The notes under the pieces are model-generated. The model had not been told where the DNA came from and ran no database searches. It saw only the letters and a program-made list of their open reading frames with translations. The translations under genes and the position numbers were made by a program. Positions 1 to 8,861 of a stretch of 27,592 bases of DNA are shown here, one piece after another (positions within the stretch are counted from its first letter, which is position 1; every line of letters starts with the position of its first letter). The stretch spans positions 1 through 27,592 of the forward strand of contig CBDAFL010000226.1 in NCBI GenBank assembly GCA_965195225.1, in the 5' to 3' direction. Source of the DNA: JAHIKV01 sp965195225. GTDB taxonomy: Bacteria; Planctomycetota; Planctomycetia; Pirellulales; Thermoguttaceae.

Positions 1-15
1 CACAATCGCCGGCAT
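1..15 (-). CDS. Possible 5' end of a gene running off the left edge
   Basis: On the minus strand an ATG at 15-13 is preceded by a good Shine-Dalgarno, GGAGG (complement of 24-28), with an 8-nt spacer. Only five codons (Met-Pro-Ala-Ile-Val) are inside the window. An in-frame ATG at 36 is an alternative start. The position directly downstream of an N-acetyl sugar amidotransferase, where several O-antigen loci carry hisH/hisF-like ammonia-channelling partners, makes such a partner possible, but five residues cannot show it. Confidence 0.35.
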
Positions 16-195
16 TTTCGGACCCTCCGTGGTCATCCCAACACGCCCAGCCGTCCTGCGCCGGGCCGAAACACTGACATTAAACCCGAAACACCCTATC
101 TTTCCAACGTCATTTGAGAGTTTGCAAAAGCTCAGATGAAACTTGCCTCTTGCACTTCACCAGGATTGTGTCATGGGCCGATCAAGCGTGTGGGG

Positions 196-1257
196 CTACG
201 TTCCAAGAACCTTTGCCGCCTCGGTTTTCCTCAGCCCAACTTCGTGCTCCAACAGTTTGTGCAGTTCGCCATGGCATGTGAGTGCAATTTGCTCCTCTTG
301 CTGGAGCGCTTCCGTCCGGCTCATTTGCCCGCTGTTGATCATGTTGCAGTAGCCGAAGCAAGCTTTGCTACAGCCGAAACGCTTGAAATAGCAATTATTT
401 ACCAATGGCGTTAACTTGCAGTCGATTCTCCACGTCGAAGTGCTCTCTGCTGGCTTGTTCCACCCCAACTCTCTAGCGATGGTCTCTTTGATCCGTTGCC
501 GGTCCCAGCGGAGATAATCAAAGACGCGAATCTCACTGACTTGTGAGTCGTTCAGTCGCGGGGGGTGGTCTCGCAGAATGGAGTTTCCCGATGAGTGAAA
601 TTCGAGCCGCTGCGACATTTGGAGGAGAATTACCCGACAGTAGGCGAGGCTGAGCAGTCGTCCAACTCGCCCGCGAGTCTTCGCCTGCTGCTGGCGGGCA
701 CGCTCCACCGTGTCCATCATCCAATGCGTGGACTCGGCTTGCGATTCTCCCCATAAGATCAGCGGTACGCGATACTTTTTCGCCGCCCGATAAACGACGC
801 TCCGATACCCGTAGGAACACGCGATGCAAAGACCGTCGTCGATGGAAGGCGACTTCATGGCCAGGGCAAGGCGAATCTGACTGCGGACGATCTTCCGAGC
901 GACGTCTCTCTTTGAACGGATGTGGAGAAGATCGGTATCCAACTCTTGGCAGGCCCGATGCAAGTTCGCGACCGCTTGCGTTGTCTGGAATTCATTGTCG
1001 TAGCACACGGCCAGCGTCTTCAATCCGTAGACCGCTTTTGCCAAATACAACACGTAACTGCTGTCTCTCCCTCCACTGATAGGAACAAGGCAGTCGTATC
1101 GGCCGCCCTTCCCTTTTGCTTCGTTGACGACTCTCGCCAAAGCCTCCTCTCCCAAATACTGTTCTTGCTTATAATTCCGACAGAAATTGCAGATCCCATC
1201 CTGAAAGCTCACTCCCGGCACAGTCTCCGGCATGATGCAACGGCTACACCGTTTCAT
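196..1257 (-). CDS. N-acetyl sugar amidotransferase (WbpG/PseA-like)
   Basis: A 353-residue protein of the PP-loop ATP pyrophosphatase type. It would convert an N-acetyl group on a nucleotide-activated or lipid-linked sugar to an acetamidino group, using ammonia from a glutaminase partner. Two CxxC-like pairs near the N-terminus (C4, C7, C23, C26) probably bind zinc. The PP-loop SGGRDS lies at 61-66, and a second cysteine cluster, GCSKACFGYC, sits near the C-terminus. The frame stays open to 1344, but I chose the ATG at 1257: it is preceded by AAGGAG, and family members begin with this MKRCSRC motif. It is the last complete gene of the minus-strand cluster. No glutaminase/cyclase pair (HisH/HisF-like) is seen inside the window; one could follow at the left edge. 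Family assignment is firm; the exact sugar is unknown. Confidence 0.9.
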   Translation of the reverse strand: MKRCSRCIMPETVPGVSFQDGICNFCRNYKQEQYLGEEALARVVNEAKGKGGRYDCLVPISGGRDSSYVLYLAKAVYGLKTLAVCYDNEFQTTQAVANLHRACQELDTDLLHIRSKRDVARKIVRSQIRLALAMKSPSIDDGLCIACSYGYRSVVYRAAKKYRVPLILWGESQAESTHWMMDTVERARQQQAKTRGRVGRLLSLAYCRVILLQMSQRLEFHSSGNSILRDHPPRLNDSQVSEIRVFDYLRWDRQRIKETIARELGWNKPAESTSTWRIDCKLTPLVNNCYFKRFGCSKACFGYCNMINSGQMSRTEALQQEEQIALTCHGELHKLLEHEVGLRKTEAAKVLGT

Positions 1258-1410
1258 AAGTCGTTCTCCTTGTTCACTGCGTTGCCCGGGTAGCGAAGTA
1301 ACCGATAATGCGGCAAGTACGGACTCCGCTCCCAGATTGCCCACGCCGGGGCGATCAAGTGTCGGGTAATCGTCGCCTACCTTGGCTACTGTGCCATTTA
1401 GCCTGAAACA

Positions 1411-2115
1411 CTACACCACCACATAGATTGCCGAGTTTTCAAACCGCACCTTTCGCGGCGTAATCCAGTCCTCCAACATCATGACAACCTGTGCGCATGC
1501 GCTCAGGGCACCAATGACGGGGACCGTTGCGCGCCCGATTTGCCACAACAACCCCCTAATCAACTGTAGACGCAATTGCGTGGTGTACGCGAGGGGACCC
1601 ATACAGCCCACTTGCTCTTCGACGTGAAACCCGTGTTTCTCGATTTCAAACTTCAGACCCCAACAAGTCCAGCGCCGGACATCCACCGGATAGGGGTGGT
1701 ACACCCAGAATCCGTGCGTAGATAGCAGGAGAAGCTCGCCAGGCTTGAGCAGGCGATGGCATTCCAACAGATAAGCGTCCACGTCCAGCACGTGCTCCAG
1801 CACCTGGGATGAAAGGACTATATCCGCGCAACCGTCTTCCATTGGCACCTGCTCCCCTGGTGCAAACGTCACGTCGGCTCTTGGATTTCCAACGAGATCG
1901 ACGCCCACATATCGTGCAACCCGATCACAGAAGAGTGGTTCGTACGGTCGTTCCCCACACCCGAGATCTAACGCTACCGTAGACTGGTTGGGCTTGATCG
2001 CAATAGACAAAATGCGTTCGACAGCGCGGCGGATTAAGCGAAGTTGGTACCAGTTATAGTCCCAGATTCGCGGATTGAGGCGTCGCGGTCCATCTTGGCC
2101 AGGTATCGGCTTCAT
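1411..2115 (-). CDS. Class I SAM-dependent methyltransferase
   Basis: A 234-residue soluble enzyme with the Rossmann SAM-binding motif I, VALDLGCGERPY (about residues 47-58). It also has an acidic strand-2 end (YVGVDLVGNPRADV) and a motif with Leu-Ser-Ser-Gln-Val-Leu-Glu-His in the position typical of Methyltransf_11 proteins. It probably O-methylates a sugar or modifies a carrier-linked intermediate, as its place between glycosyltransferase and amidotransferase genes suggests; the substrate cannot be read. The ATG at 2115 has only a weak purine-rich stretch upstream. A 48-nt gap separates it from the upstream glycosyltransferase and 153 nt separate it from the downstream amidotransferase. 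Confidence 0.88.
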   Translation of the reverse strand: MKPIPGQDGPRRLNPRIWDYNWYQLRLIRRAVERILSIAIKPNQSTVALDLGCGERPYEPLFCDRVARYVGVDLVGNPRADVTFAPGEQVPMEDGCADIVLSSQVLEHVLDVDAYLLECHRLLKPGELLLLSTHGFWVYHPYPVDVRRWTCWGLKFEIEKHGFHVEEQVGCMGPLAYTTQLRLQLIRGLLWQIGRATVPVIGALSACAQVVMMLEDWITPRKVRFENSAIYVVV

Positions 2116-2163
2116 AGCTTTCGTTCTTTCATGAAGATACGCCTCGGCGAGGCAATGCGCGAC

Positions 2164-3336
2164 TTACCGACCGATTGCTTCATAAATCTGCCTCAGCTTT
2201 TCGGTACTGGCGCGATTATCGAATCGTATGCCGGCCTCCGGTGCGAACTCCTCGGCCCGTTGCCTGCTCCGCGAGCCCAGCGCTTCCTCGATTGCGGACG
2301 CCAAGGCCTTGGCGTCTCCGGCGGGCGGCGTCAAGGACGGAGACCCTTGCAGGACTTCGCGAAGCCCGATCGCGTCTGATCCGACAACCGGGACGCCCAG
2401 AACCATTGCCTCCATCGCCAATAGCCCACAGGCTTCCCATAGCGACGGCATGACAAGGACATCGATTTGGGGCAGGACGGCGACGATGTCTGGTACGGGT
2501 TCTATAAACCGCACCATCTGCGATAATACATCGTCCCTTTCGACCTCTCGCATGTATTCGCCGCGGTAGCCGTGCGGGTCTTTGGCTGCAACAAGTCGAA
2601 CGTGGTCGGCAATACCTCGACGGTTGAGTTCGCGCAGTGCGTCTAATAGAATCAGAAAGCCCTTCTCCGGCATAAACCGGCCGAAATAGCCAAGGATCTT
2701 ATTCTCTCCATTCCAGCCGAACCATGTACGCAACGTGTTTTGGTCGTACGACTTAGCAGCGGCAGTCAAAAGAGCAACGTCCACTCCGTTGAATATCACC
2801 TTGACATTGCACCGTGAACGTTTCCAATGTGGAAAGAAATCGAAGTGATTCTGGGCGCAGTCATGGGAAACCGCGATGATGATGTCGGCACGTGCCGAGA
2901 GCCGTCCCGTTAAAAGTTTCTTGATCTGCCGAAACCTTCCTCTGAAGTCATTCTCGTGCCGAGTGTCGTGCAGCGTGATGATATGCGGAATTCCGCTGAA
3001 GTAGTTCGCAAAGGCGGTTTCTACTCCGGCTCGCAATCCCTGCGAGTGAATCAACGAGAATCGTCTAGTTCTTATGGCACGCCGAACACTTGGCCAGAAG
3101 GAGAACCGTCGCCCTCGAACGGGAATGCCCAGCAATTCGACGCCGGGCCAGGACTTCACATCGTTCTTGAACTCCTCGAACGCCTCGCCCTCGGGCGCGA
3201 GAAACGTGAAGACGTAGCCCGCTTCCGAAAGACGGGGGACGTTGGTGAGCAAATAGGTTCGAATGCCGCCCAGCGGATGGGTTACCACAACCAGTACTCT
3301 TTTCGTTTGCTCGCAATGCTTGCTAGGCATTCCCAT
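2164..3336 (-). CDS. Family 4 (GT-B) glycosyltransferase
   Basis: A roughly 390-residue GT-B retaining glycosyltransferase. The N-terminal acceptor domain starts with a hydrophobic strand (RVLVVVTHPLGGIRTYL), where the glycine loop replaces the usual GG-x-E loop. The donor domain has the GYFGRFMPEKG segment and the EX7E motif in LWEACGLLAMEAM. It would transfer one sugar of the exopolysaccharide repeat unit in the cytoplasm. The frame is open to an ATG at 3345, but GGGAG lies 10 nt before the ATG at 3336 and almost touches the one at 3345, so 3336 is preferred; 3330 is also possible. Its start overlaps the end of the polymerase-like gene upstream, implying translational coupling. Donor and acceptor are not predictable. 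Confidence 0.92.
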   Translation of the reverse strand: MGMPSKHCEQTKRVLVVVTHPLGGIRTYLLTNVPRLSEAGYVFTFLAPEGEAFEEFKNDVKSWPGVELLGIPVRGRRFSFWPSVRRAIRTRRFSLIHSQGLRAGVETAFANYFSGIPHIITLHDTRHENDFRGRFRQIKKLLTGRLSARADIIIAVSHDCAQNHFDFFPHWKRSRCNVKVIFNGVDVALLTAAAKSYDQNTLRTWFGWNGENKILGYFGRFMPEKGFLILLDALRELNRRGIADHVRLVAAKDPHGYRGEYMREVERDDVLSQMVRFIEPVPDIVAVLPQIDVLVMPSLWEACGLLAMEAMVLGVPVVGSDAIGLREVLQGSPSLTPPAGDAKALASAIEEALGSRSRQRAEEFAPEAGIRFDNRASTEKLRQIYEAIGR

Positions 3337-4588
3337 GATACCCATTCTCCCAGGAGCCGTTGACGTTTTCCCACACCCCTTCCGCTTCTATTGGCTCATC
3401 TTCTGGATGGCAGATGCGTTCATAGGCCCTTTGTCGGAGGAAGTGGACGGCGGCCCCGGCAAAGGCCCCACACCAGAGCCAGTTGAAACGCATCAGGTTA
3501 TGGCCTCCATAACCGAGGAGAAAAAGCATGAGGCACGTTCCGAACGATGCAATACAAACGCGGTAAAGAAACGTTTCCGACACTTCGCGGGAATCGCCGC
3601 GCAGTCGGCGGGCCTCGAAGAAGTCAGCCGCATAAGCCCAAGCAAATCCGATCAGCACAAGCAGGCCCAAAAGCCCCAGTTCTCCCAAGGCTTGGTTGTA
3701 TACGTTGTGGGTGGCGAAGCCCGTCTTGACGCGATATGAGCCGAGGCCCGTGCCGGACAGCGGATTCTCCGCGAAACCCTTCATACCATCCCAAAAGGAT
3801 TGCGTTCTTCCCTCGGCAGACGCTTCGGCCGCGCCCACTCCCTTTGTAGGATCGATCAAAGACAGATAGCGATTCTGAAGATCGGGTCGGAGACTAAACC
3901 ATACGATCGGCGCCGCAAGTGCGAGTAAGGGGAGTACTTTCCACCGATATCGCGACATCAATACGCCGCCAAGACCCAAGGCGGCCAGCCCTACAAACGA
4001 GGAGCGGGAACCGGTCAACATAACGCAAGCGACGCCCAGCCCTAGAACACCGATGATAGCCAGTTTTTGCCACTGTTTTGCAGCCAGCGTCCACGCGGGA
4101 TAGAGAAACGGCAGTGCATAGACGACCGATGCGCCAAAGGAGTTCGGGTGACTAAGGGTCGTGTCGACGCCGACCATACGTTTCACGCCCATCGCGTACT
4201 TGCAGCGGCCGCAGAAGAATTCCCGCAATGAATGGAGTTCGTACAGCGCCGTAATGCAGACGAAGGCTGCCACGAGAATCGTCAATTCGCGCTCGCTCTT
4301 GATGGACGTTATCAGGAGGACGTAGAAAACGAGTATCTTGAACCAATCCTCGACATACGCGAAATCGGCGTAGGGGCTTGTCTGCGAAGCCAAAAAAAAT
4401 GCTCCCGCCAAGAGAAACACGGGCACGTTGCTACGACATGACAGCCATCGCTTGTCCGCACAGATTGCCCAATAAAGGATCGTGACGAGCATGTAGATCC
4501 GCTCGACGCGCAGTTCGCCCAGCCACGGCCAGACCTCGAAAGGCCGGTGGATGAACAACCACATGTATCCGCCGAGAAGCCAGATCAT
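3323..4588 (-). CDS. O-antigen ligase/polymerase-like membrane protein (Wzy/WaaL superfamily)
   Basis: A 421-residue polytopic inner-membrane protein with about ten hydrophobic segments and one large soluble loop (around residues 240-290) before the last membrane spans. This topology and the GTGLGSYRVKTGFATHNVYNQALGELG-type region (Gly-rich turn, then His-Asn-x-x-x-Gln) match the Wzy_C/O-antigen ligase family. Such proteins join undecaprenyl-linked repeat units on the outer face of the membrane. It is the only polymerase candidate here, so it probably polymerises the polysaccharide made by this locus. The gene starts 6 nt after the stop of the acyltransferase gene upstream and has no strong Shine-Dalgarno, which fits coupled translation. 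Ligase and polymerase functions cannot be separated by sequence alone. Confidence 0.88.
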   Translation of the reverse strand: MIWLLGGYMWLFIHRPFEVWPWLGELRVERIYMLVTILYWAICADKRWLSCRSNVPVFLLAGAFFLASQTSPYADFAYVEDWFKILVFYVLLITSIKSERELTILVAAFVCITALYELHSLREFFCGRCKYAMGVKRMVGVDTTLSHPNSFGASVVYALPFLYPAWTLAAKQWQKLAIIGVLGLGVACVMLTGSRSSFVGLAALGLGGVLMSRYRWKVLPLLALAAPIVWFSLRPDLQNRYLSLIDPTKGVGAAEASAEGRTQSFWDGMKGFAENPLSGTGLGSYRVKTGFATHNVYNQALGELGLLGLLVLIGFAWAYAADFFEARRLRGDSREVSETFLYRVCIASFGTCLMLFLLGYGGHNLMRFNWLWCGAFAGAAVHFLRQRAYERICHPEDEPIEAEGVWENVNGSWENGYHGNA

Positions 4589-4594
4589 TGAGGA

Positions 4595-5746
4595 TTACCC
4601 ATTTCCATGGTCTCGCCCATTTCTCGCTGCCAACACGCGCTTGCGCATCCACGAGCGGCACCTCTTCACGCCCCGTACCATCAGCCGTTCGGTCAGATAA
4701 GCGACACCAGCGCGGCGATAGATCAGCGTGGTCACGGTGCAACGCCGCATGTTCCCAAACTGGTTTTTGTATTCCTCCCCGCCTCGCAGATAGTCGAACT
4801 CCTTCATCCGCTCCCCAACCAAGTGCTCATATACCATCTGGAAGACAATGTCGCCAGGGCTGTACGCCTCCATGTTGCTGTCATACCCGGTTTGGAACGC
4901 ATAGAACTTGTCCTGATACGCGAAACCGTAGAGGAATGCCACAGGCACCTCGCGGAATAACAGCATATAGACCCGCGTCAAAGAATCCTGTGAGAGTTGC
5001 TCGCATGTCTCGCGGTGAAAGCCGGCATACTCCGGCTTTAAGAATGGGCTGATCTGCCCGGCCTTATCTTTTGAGGACACACTCAACTGCACCATGGTTG
5101 GGAAAACAGGTACAATAGTGTCACGATCGCACAAGACCTCTAGCCGCGAGTCAAGTTCTTCTCTTGCCCTTCGCAACTGCCGCCTCTTGCGTTGCCGACC
5201 ATGAGAACTCAGACATCCGAGAAGGGCTTCAAACGACTCGGGCAGGTGAAAGTACGGGCAGATTTCGCCGGGACAGCGAATCGTGGAATACTGTTGGGCC
5301 AAAGCGTCAATCAGCGCATTGGTTCCAACGTCGTCGGGCGGAACATCGGGAAAGGCGATGCTGCTCCAACTCGCCCCGGCGAAATGCCGAGTGATCGCTT
5401 CCACCACGGGAGCGACGTAATCCCGATGGATTATAGGCCCAAGATACTCGGGACAAGTTGGCCCTCCGTCGCCGATCCACGCAAGCCTTCGCCCACCAAG
5501 GCGGGTTCGCGCCAAATACAGCGGTGCAATGCCGATGAGTTCCGGTCCGTGCATCAACCTGAGCAGGTACAACTTGCGGTTCTTGCCGAACCACTTCCAC
5601 CACGTACTGATCCATTCCCAGCGGCGAAAGACATTCGGGTAAGTAGAGTTATCCACAAGGCCGTTCCAGGTCTCCGGTGGTCCGACAGCGGAAAGATCAC
5701 CACAAATAGTTACGTCAAGATCAGTTCTATCTTGCATCACGTTCAT
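4595..5746 (-). CDS. CelD/BcsL-type GNAT acyltransferase (copy A)
   Basis: A 383-residue protein of the Acetyltransf_6 group (FemAB/GNAT-like fold; CelD/BcsL name). Supporting features are the basic helix GRQRKRRQLRRAREEL near the middle and the C-terminal block FLYGFAYQDKFYAFQTGYD, followed by SPGDIVFQMV and FDYLRGGEEYKNQFG. These are hallmark segments of this family. Members are common in exopolysaccharide loci and are thought to acylate sugars or transfer aminoacyl groups, but few have been tested. It lies 9 nt downstream of a second member with the same architecture. No signal peptide is seen, so it probably acts on cytoplasmic intermediates. The ATG at 5746 lacks a strong ribosome-binding site. 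Confidence 0.88.
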   Translation of the reverse strand: MNVMQDRTDLDVTICGDLSAVGPPETWNGLVDNSTYPNVFRRWEWISTWWKWFGKNRKLYLLRLMHGPELIGIAPLYLARTRLGGRRLAWIGDGGPTCPEYLGPIIHRDYVAPVVEAITRHFAGASWSSIAFPDVPPDDVGTNALIDALAQQYSTIRCPGEICPYFHLPESFEALLGCLSSHGRQRKRRQLRRAREELDSRLEVLCDRDTIVPVFPTMVQLSVSSKDKAGQISPFLKPEYAGFHRETCEQLSQDSLTRVYMLLFREVPVAFLYGFAYQDKFYAFQTGYDSNMEAYSPGDIVFQMVYEHLVGERMKEFDYLRGGEEYKNQFGNMRRCTVTTLIYRRAGVAYLTERLMVRGVKRCRSWMRKRVLAARNGRDHGNG

Positions 5747-5755
5747 GGCACTCGA

Positions 5756-6913
5756 CTACTGCGTGCGTTTTCCGTCATGCTGCCCCTTATCATTCCTTGC
5801 AGACTTATCGGAACGTCGCAATTTGGTTTTCAGCCTTCTGATGTAGGGCCACCAATGTTTATGACCATACGTGGCAAATCGCCCAAGCGTGCCCCGCGGA
5901 GCGATCATCGCAATTCCGATCGTGTAAGCACGTGGGCGCCAATGGGCCATTGTGCTGGTCAGAAGGCCAACAGTGTCGACGGCGCAATACTGGGGGTCAT
6001 GGAACAACCGTTCCAAGAGAGAGCAGAACATGACCTGCCCTGGACTGAACGACGAATACTCGGGGTCGTAGCCGATCTTAAGAGTATGGTAGACCCCTTT
6101 GGCGGCAAAGCCGTAGCAAAAGGAAATCGGTCGTTTGTCGAGCGTGAGAAAAGCCAACCTCAACTGGCCCCAAGTTGCCAACTGACTGGCCTGTCGCAGG
6201 AAGTGTGGAAACTGTCCACGGCCGAAGACTGAACTTCCGGCTTTGCCTTTCCAACTGCGGTCTTCGACCTCAAATCCACGGCGAAGTTGCGTTTCCACTT
6301 CGTCGGGTTGGAGGTCAGAGAGGATTTCAAATCGCAGTTCACCGTGGGCCGCGAGCTGCCGGGGGCGCCGCACCGTGTTGCGGCGGTGCCACCTGGACCA
6401 ACTCGCTCTGTATGCTTGCCAGTCGTGATCGATTTCGATCAACCCCGCCGCGTACTGCTCCTGAAAACTGATCGTCATTCGCGCCCGGTTGATCGCATGC
6501 CAACACTTATTCCAGCGGGGTGCGTTCAGTGCGATCCCCTCCAGCCATAGGACTTGTTGCGGCATGTCTGCGACCCCTTGAACCAATAGATCCAAAACAT
6601 CGTCAGTCGCCGCTTCGGAATCCAAGATGAGAACGCCGCCGGCCGGAATCCATCCATCTGCTGGAACTGTTCTTGCGCTTAATACTCGATACAGTCTTGT
6701 CTTCATAAGTGGCAGTGCAGCTAAGAATCTGTCCCGATCTTCGACGATAATCGCATGAAAGTCATTGTTTGGCCTAAACTGTTCGACCCATTGAGCAATC
6801 AACTCGGCGCGGGCCATTGGCATAGTTACTTCACTTCGTTCCCACAGATCGTCCCACCTAGCGGCGACCGAACGTAATTCGTCGATGGAGTTGATCTTAA
6901 CGACCCGTGGCAT
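5756..6913 (-). CDS. CelD/BcsL-type GNAT acyltransferase (copy B)
   Basis: A 385-residue protein of the same Acetyltransf_6 family as the next gene in the cluster. It has the counterpart basic stretch (WSRWHRRNTVRRPRQL) and the C-terminal block FCYGFAAKGVYHTLKIGYD then SPGQVMFCSLLERLF. Overall identity to copy A looks low, so this is an old duplication or two separate recruitments, not a recent copy. The C-terminus differs: copy A keeps the FDYLRGGEEYK motif, while this one has VDTVGLLTSTMAHWRP and a basic tail. It starts 26 nt after the end of the upstream GT4 gene's reading direction partner and ends 9 nt before copy A. Likely role: acylation of a sugar in the repeat unit (inference). Confidence 0.87.
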   Translation of the reverse strand: MPRVVKINSIDELRSVAARWDDLWERSEVTMPMARAELIAQWVEQFRPNNDFHAIIVEDRDRFLAALPLMKTRLYRVLSARTVPADGWIPAGGVLILDSEAATDDVLDLLVQGVADMPQQVLWLEGIALNAPRWNKCWHAINRARMTISFQEQYAAGLIEIDHDWQAYRASWSRWHRRNTVRRPRQLAAHGELRFEILSDLQPDEVETQLRRGFEVEDRSWKGKAGSSVFGRGQFPHFLRQASQLATWGQLRLAFLTLDKRPISFCYGFAAKGVYHTLKIGYDPEYSSFSPGQVMFCSLLERLFHDPQYCAVDTVGLLTSTMAHWRPRAYTIGIAMIAPRGTLGRFATYGHKHWWPYIRRLKTKLRRSDKSARNDKGQHDGKRTQ

Positions 6914-6939
6914 GTTTGCTATCGCTATATGAAGGCCAT

Positions 6940-8160
6940 TCAGTTTGCGACTCGTGCTACTTCCGCAGGTTCTGTTGCATCGTACAGGTCGCCGATTGCA
7001 CCCTTTTTTCCGGCCACGCGCATGTACAATTGCGAATATTGATCTAGCACCCCTTCCTCGGAAAACAATTCCCGAACTCGCATCGCGGCGCGGTTTCCAA
7101 ATGTTTTCCGGAGCGCATCGTCCTGCAAAAGTTGACAGATTCTATCTGCCATTAGTTCCGGCGAGCGCGGAGGTACGAGAAACCCTGTCAGGGCGTCCTT
7201 TACAATCTCGCGAGTTCCGCCAACGTCAGTCGCTACTGTGGGGATTCCAGCGGCGGAATACTCCAGCAAGGCATTAGAGAATCCTTCGGACAAGCTCGAC
7301 AGCACGCCGACGTTGAAGTGTGGAAGCAAGGTAAACGGATTCTCCACGGCCCCCACCCAAATGACGTGTGAATCGATCCGAAGTTCGGCCGCCAGCTTTT
7401 GCAACTCGGCGAGATAGTCATGCGCGGGATGGCCGACAACGACAAACGCCGTCTTCGGATATCTATCCAGCACAAGCCGGGCGGCATGAAGGAAAGTGGC
7501 ATAATCCTTGATCGGACGGACCGTGGCCACCATTCCAACCACTAGGTCGCCATTGCGAATTCCTAATGCGGATCGATCCGATAGTTGGGCCAGCCCATCT
7601 TTGAGTCGCTCAGCCGCGACGGGATTGTGGATGACGGAGATTCGGGCGCGTGGTATCCATTCAGAGGTGACGGAGAAATCTCGTGCCGCCTCGCAGTTGG
7701 CCACATATTGGGCACCAAGAAGCCGCACCAAGCGAGCCCGCCATAAGGTCCAGAAGGTATGCCAATAGCCGATATTGCGGCGGACGCCCAGGACTTTGCC
7801 GCGTCGAGCCAGCCGGGTGGCGATGAGGGCGGCGATTTCACTGATCGGGCAAAAAGTGTGGACCACGTCGATCTGCTTAGCAGTGATTAAACGTGCGAGC
7901 CGGAGCACACGGCGGCACAACCCGATGGGACCGCGTGAACAACCTTCACTAAAAATCACGGGCGGCACCGGAAAACTCGTGGGGTCGCAGCGACGAATGC
8001 TGCTGAACACGGCAAAATGCGGTTCCACGGAGCGCAAGGGCAGAGTACGAAGCAAGAACAGGAGGTGCTGCTCCGTGCCACCGTAGCCAGCGTAAAATTG
8101 GTCGATCAGGAACAGTATGTGAATCGCCTGATCGGAAGCAATTCGATTATCAAGCATCAT
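6940..8160 (-). CDS. Family 4 (GT-B) glycosyltransferase
   Basis: A 406-residue GT-B enzyme. The N-terminal glycine loop is clear (FLIDQFYAGYGGTEQHL), as is the inter-domain GMVATVRPIKDYATFL segment. The nucleotide-sugar domain carries EX7E within SSLSEGFSNALLEYSAAG, followed by VATDVGGTREIV. It would add one sugar to a lipid-linked intermediate at the cytoplasmic membrane face. Its ATG overlaps the stop of the GNAT gene upstream by 4 nt (ATGA), a typical coupled junction. The last 20 residues are not conserved-looking. Donor sugar unknown. Confidence 0.94.
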   Translation of the reverse strand: MMLDNRIASDQAIHILFLIDQFYAGYGGTEQHLLFLLRTLPLRSVEPHFAVFSSIRRCDPTSFPVPPVIFSEGCSRGPIGLCRRVLRLARLITAKQIDVVHTFCPISEIAALIATRLARRGKVLGVRRNIGYWHTFWTLWRARLVRLLGAQYVANCEAARDFSVTSEWIPRARISVIHNPVAAERLKDGLAQLSDRSALGIRNGDLVVGMVATVRPIKDYATFLHAARLVLDRYPKTAFVVVGHPAHDYLAELQKLAAELRIDSHVIWVGAVENPFTLLPHFNVGVLSSLSEGFSNALLEYSAAGIPTVATDVGGTREIVKDALTGFLVPPRSPELMADRICQLLQDDALRKTFGNRAAMRVRELFSEEGVLDQYSQLYMRVAGKKGAIGDLYDATEPAEVARVAN

Positions 8161-8861
8161 TTGGACGATGAGTTCGCAGTAGTTATATTTTGGAATCCCT
8201 GAAGCGGGGGCTTTCTCACGAAGCGATTGCGAAGATATCCCCGGGGGATAATCCAGTCGTGACCAAGCGTTCTTATTCTGAGGTAATAGCTCCCCGAACG
8301 GCCAGCTCCTATCTTCTCCATGGCTCGCAGCGATGGGGCGTTCTGAGTAGCGACATCAAGGTACATGATGGTATATCCCTCCGCAACCAACTGCGTAAAA
8401 GCGTACTGCATGGCAAGCGGACAGATGTTATTTCCGCGAAGGCTAGGATGCGTTAAGATGCTCCTCCCGAAACACTCGTGATTTAATAGGGAAAAGTATT
8501 GCGAGTAAACTCGCTTGTATCCAATAGCGATCAATCCGTGAAAAACAACTTTGTCAGCCACGGTCGCTACAAGCAACCTATCTCCTTTGCGAAGCGAATT
8601 CCCGTAGGAAATTGCTTCTTTTGAATCGAAAGATAGTTCCTTGTCCTCGACAAGCCGTTCAAGAATCTCCTCGCCAGCGAACCGAAACTGCAATTCCAAA
8701 CTCACCTTGGGATCGAATGTTGAGGAGCGCTCCCATAATTGCAGGTCAACTGACCAAATCCCAATCTTCTCAATCCAGAGAATTTCTGCTATCGAACCCC
8801 ACATCCGCGGGAACCTGCTAAGCAAAGACATTTTGTTTAGGCGAGTAATCATATCCAACAT
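8157..8861 (-). CDS. GNAT-family N-acetyltransferase
   Basis: A roughly 234-residue protein ending in a GNAT fold: the region YSQYFSLLNHECFGRSILTHPSLRGNNI corresponds to the acetyl-CoA loop area. It is followed by YLDVATQNAPSLRAMEKIGAG, the classic Asn-x-x-Ser-x-x-x-x-x-x-x-x-Gly end of GNAT enzymes, then a Tyr-rich strand. It probably acetylates an amino sugar. The 5' end is uncertain: ATGs at 8861, 8852 and 8831 are all in frame, all overlap the deacetylase gene upstream, and none has a good Shine-Dalgarno. Base composition is markedly more AT-rich than the deacetylase gene next to it, and this gene marks the start of the lower-GC half of the cluster. Confidence 0.82.
   Translation of the reverse strand: MLDMITRLNKMSLLSRFPRMWGSIAEILWIEKIGIWSVDLQLWERSSTFDPKVSLELQFRFAGEEILERLVEDKELSFDSKEAISYGNSLRKGDRLLVATVADKVVFHGLIAIGYKRVYSQYFSLLNHECFGRSILTHPSLRGNNICPLAMQYAFTQLVAEGYTIMYLDVATQNAPSLRAMEKIGAGRSGSYYLRIRTLGHDWIIPRGYLRNRFVRKPPLQGFQNITTANSSSK

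Noticed and set aside
3323..4588. Wzx flippase
   Set aside because: Helix pattern with a single large late loop fits Wzy/ligase proteins, not the 12-helix MATE-like Wzx fold; no other polytopic candidate exists in the window.
5192..6232. Plus-strand open frame of 346 codons
   Set aside because: It is antisense to the two CelD-type genes; the translation has no recognisable motif, while the minus strand gives clear family matches.
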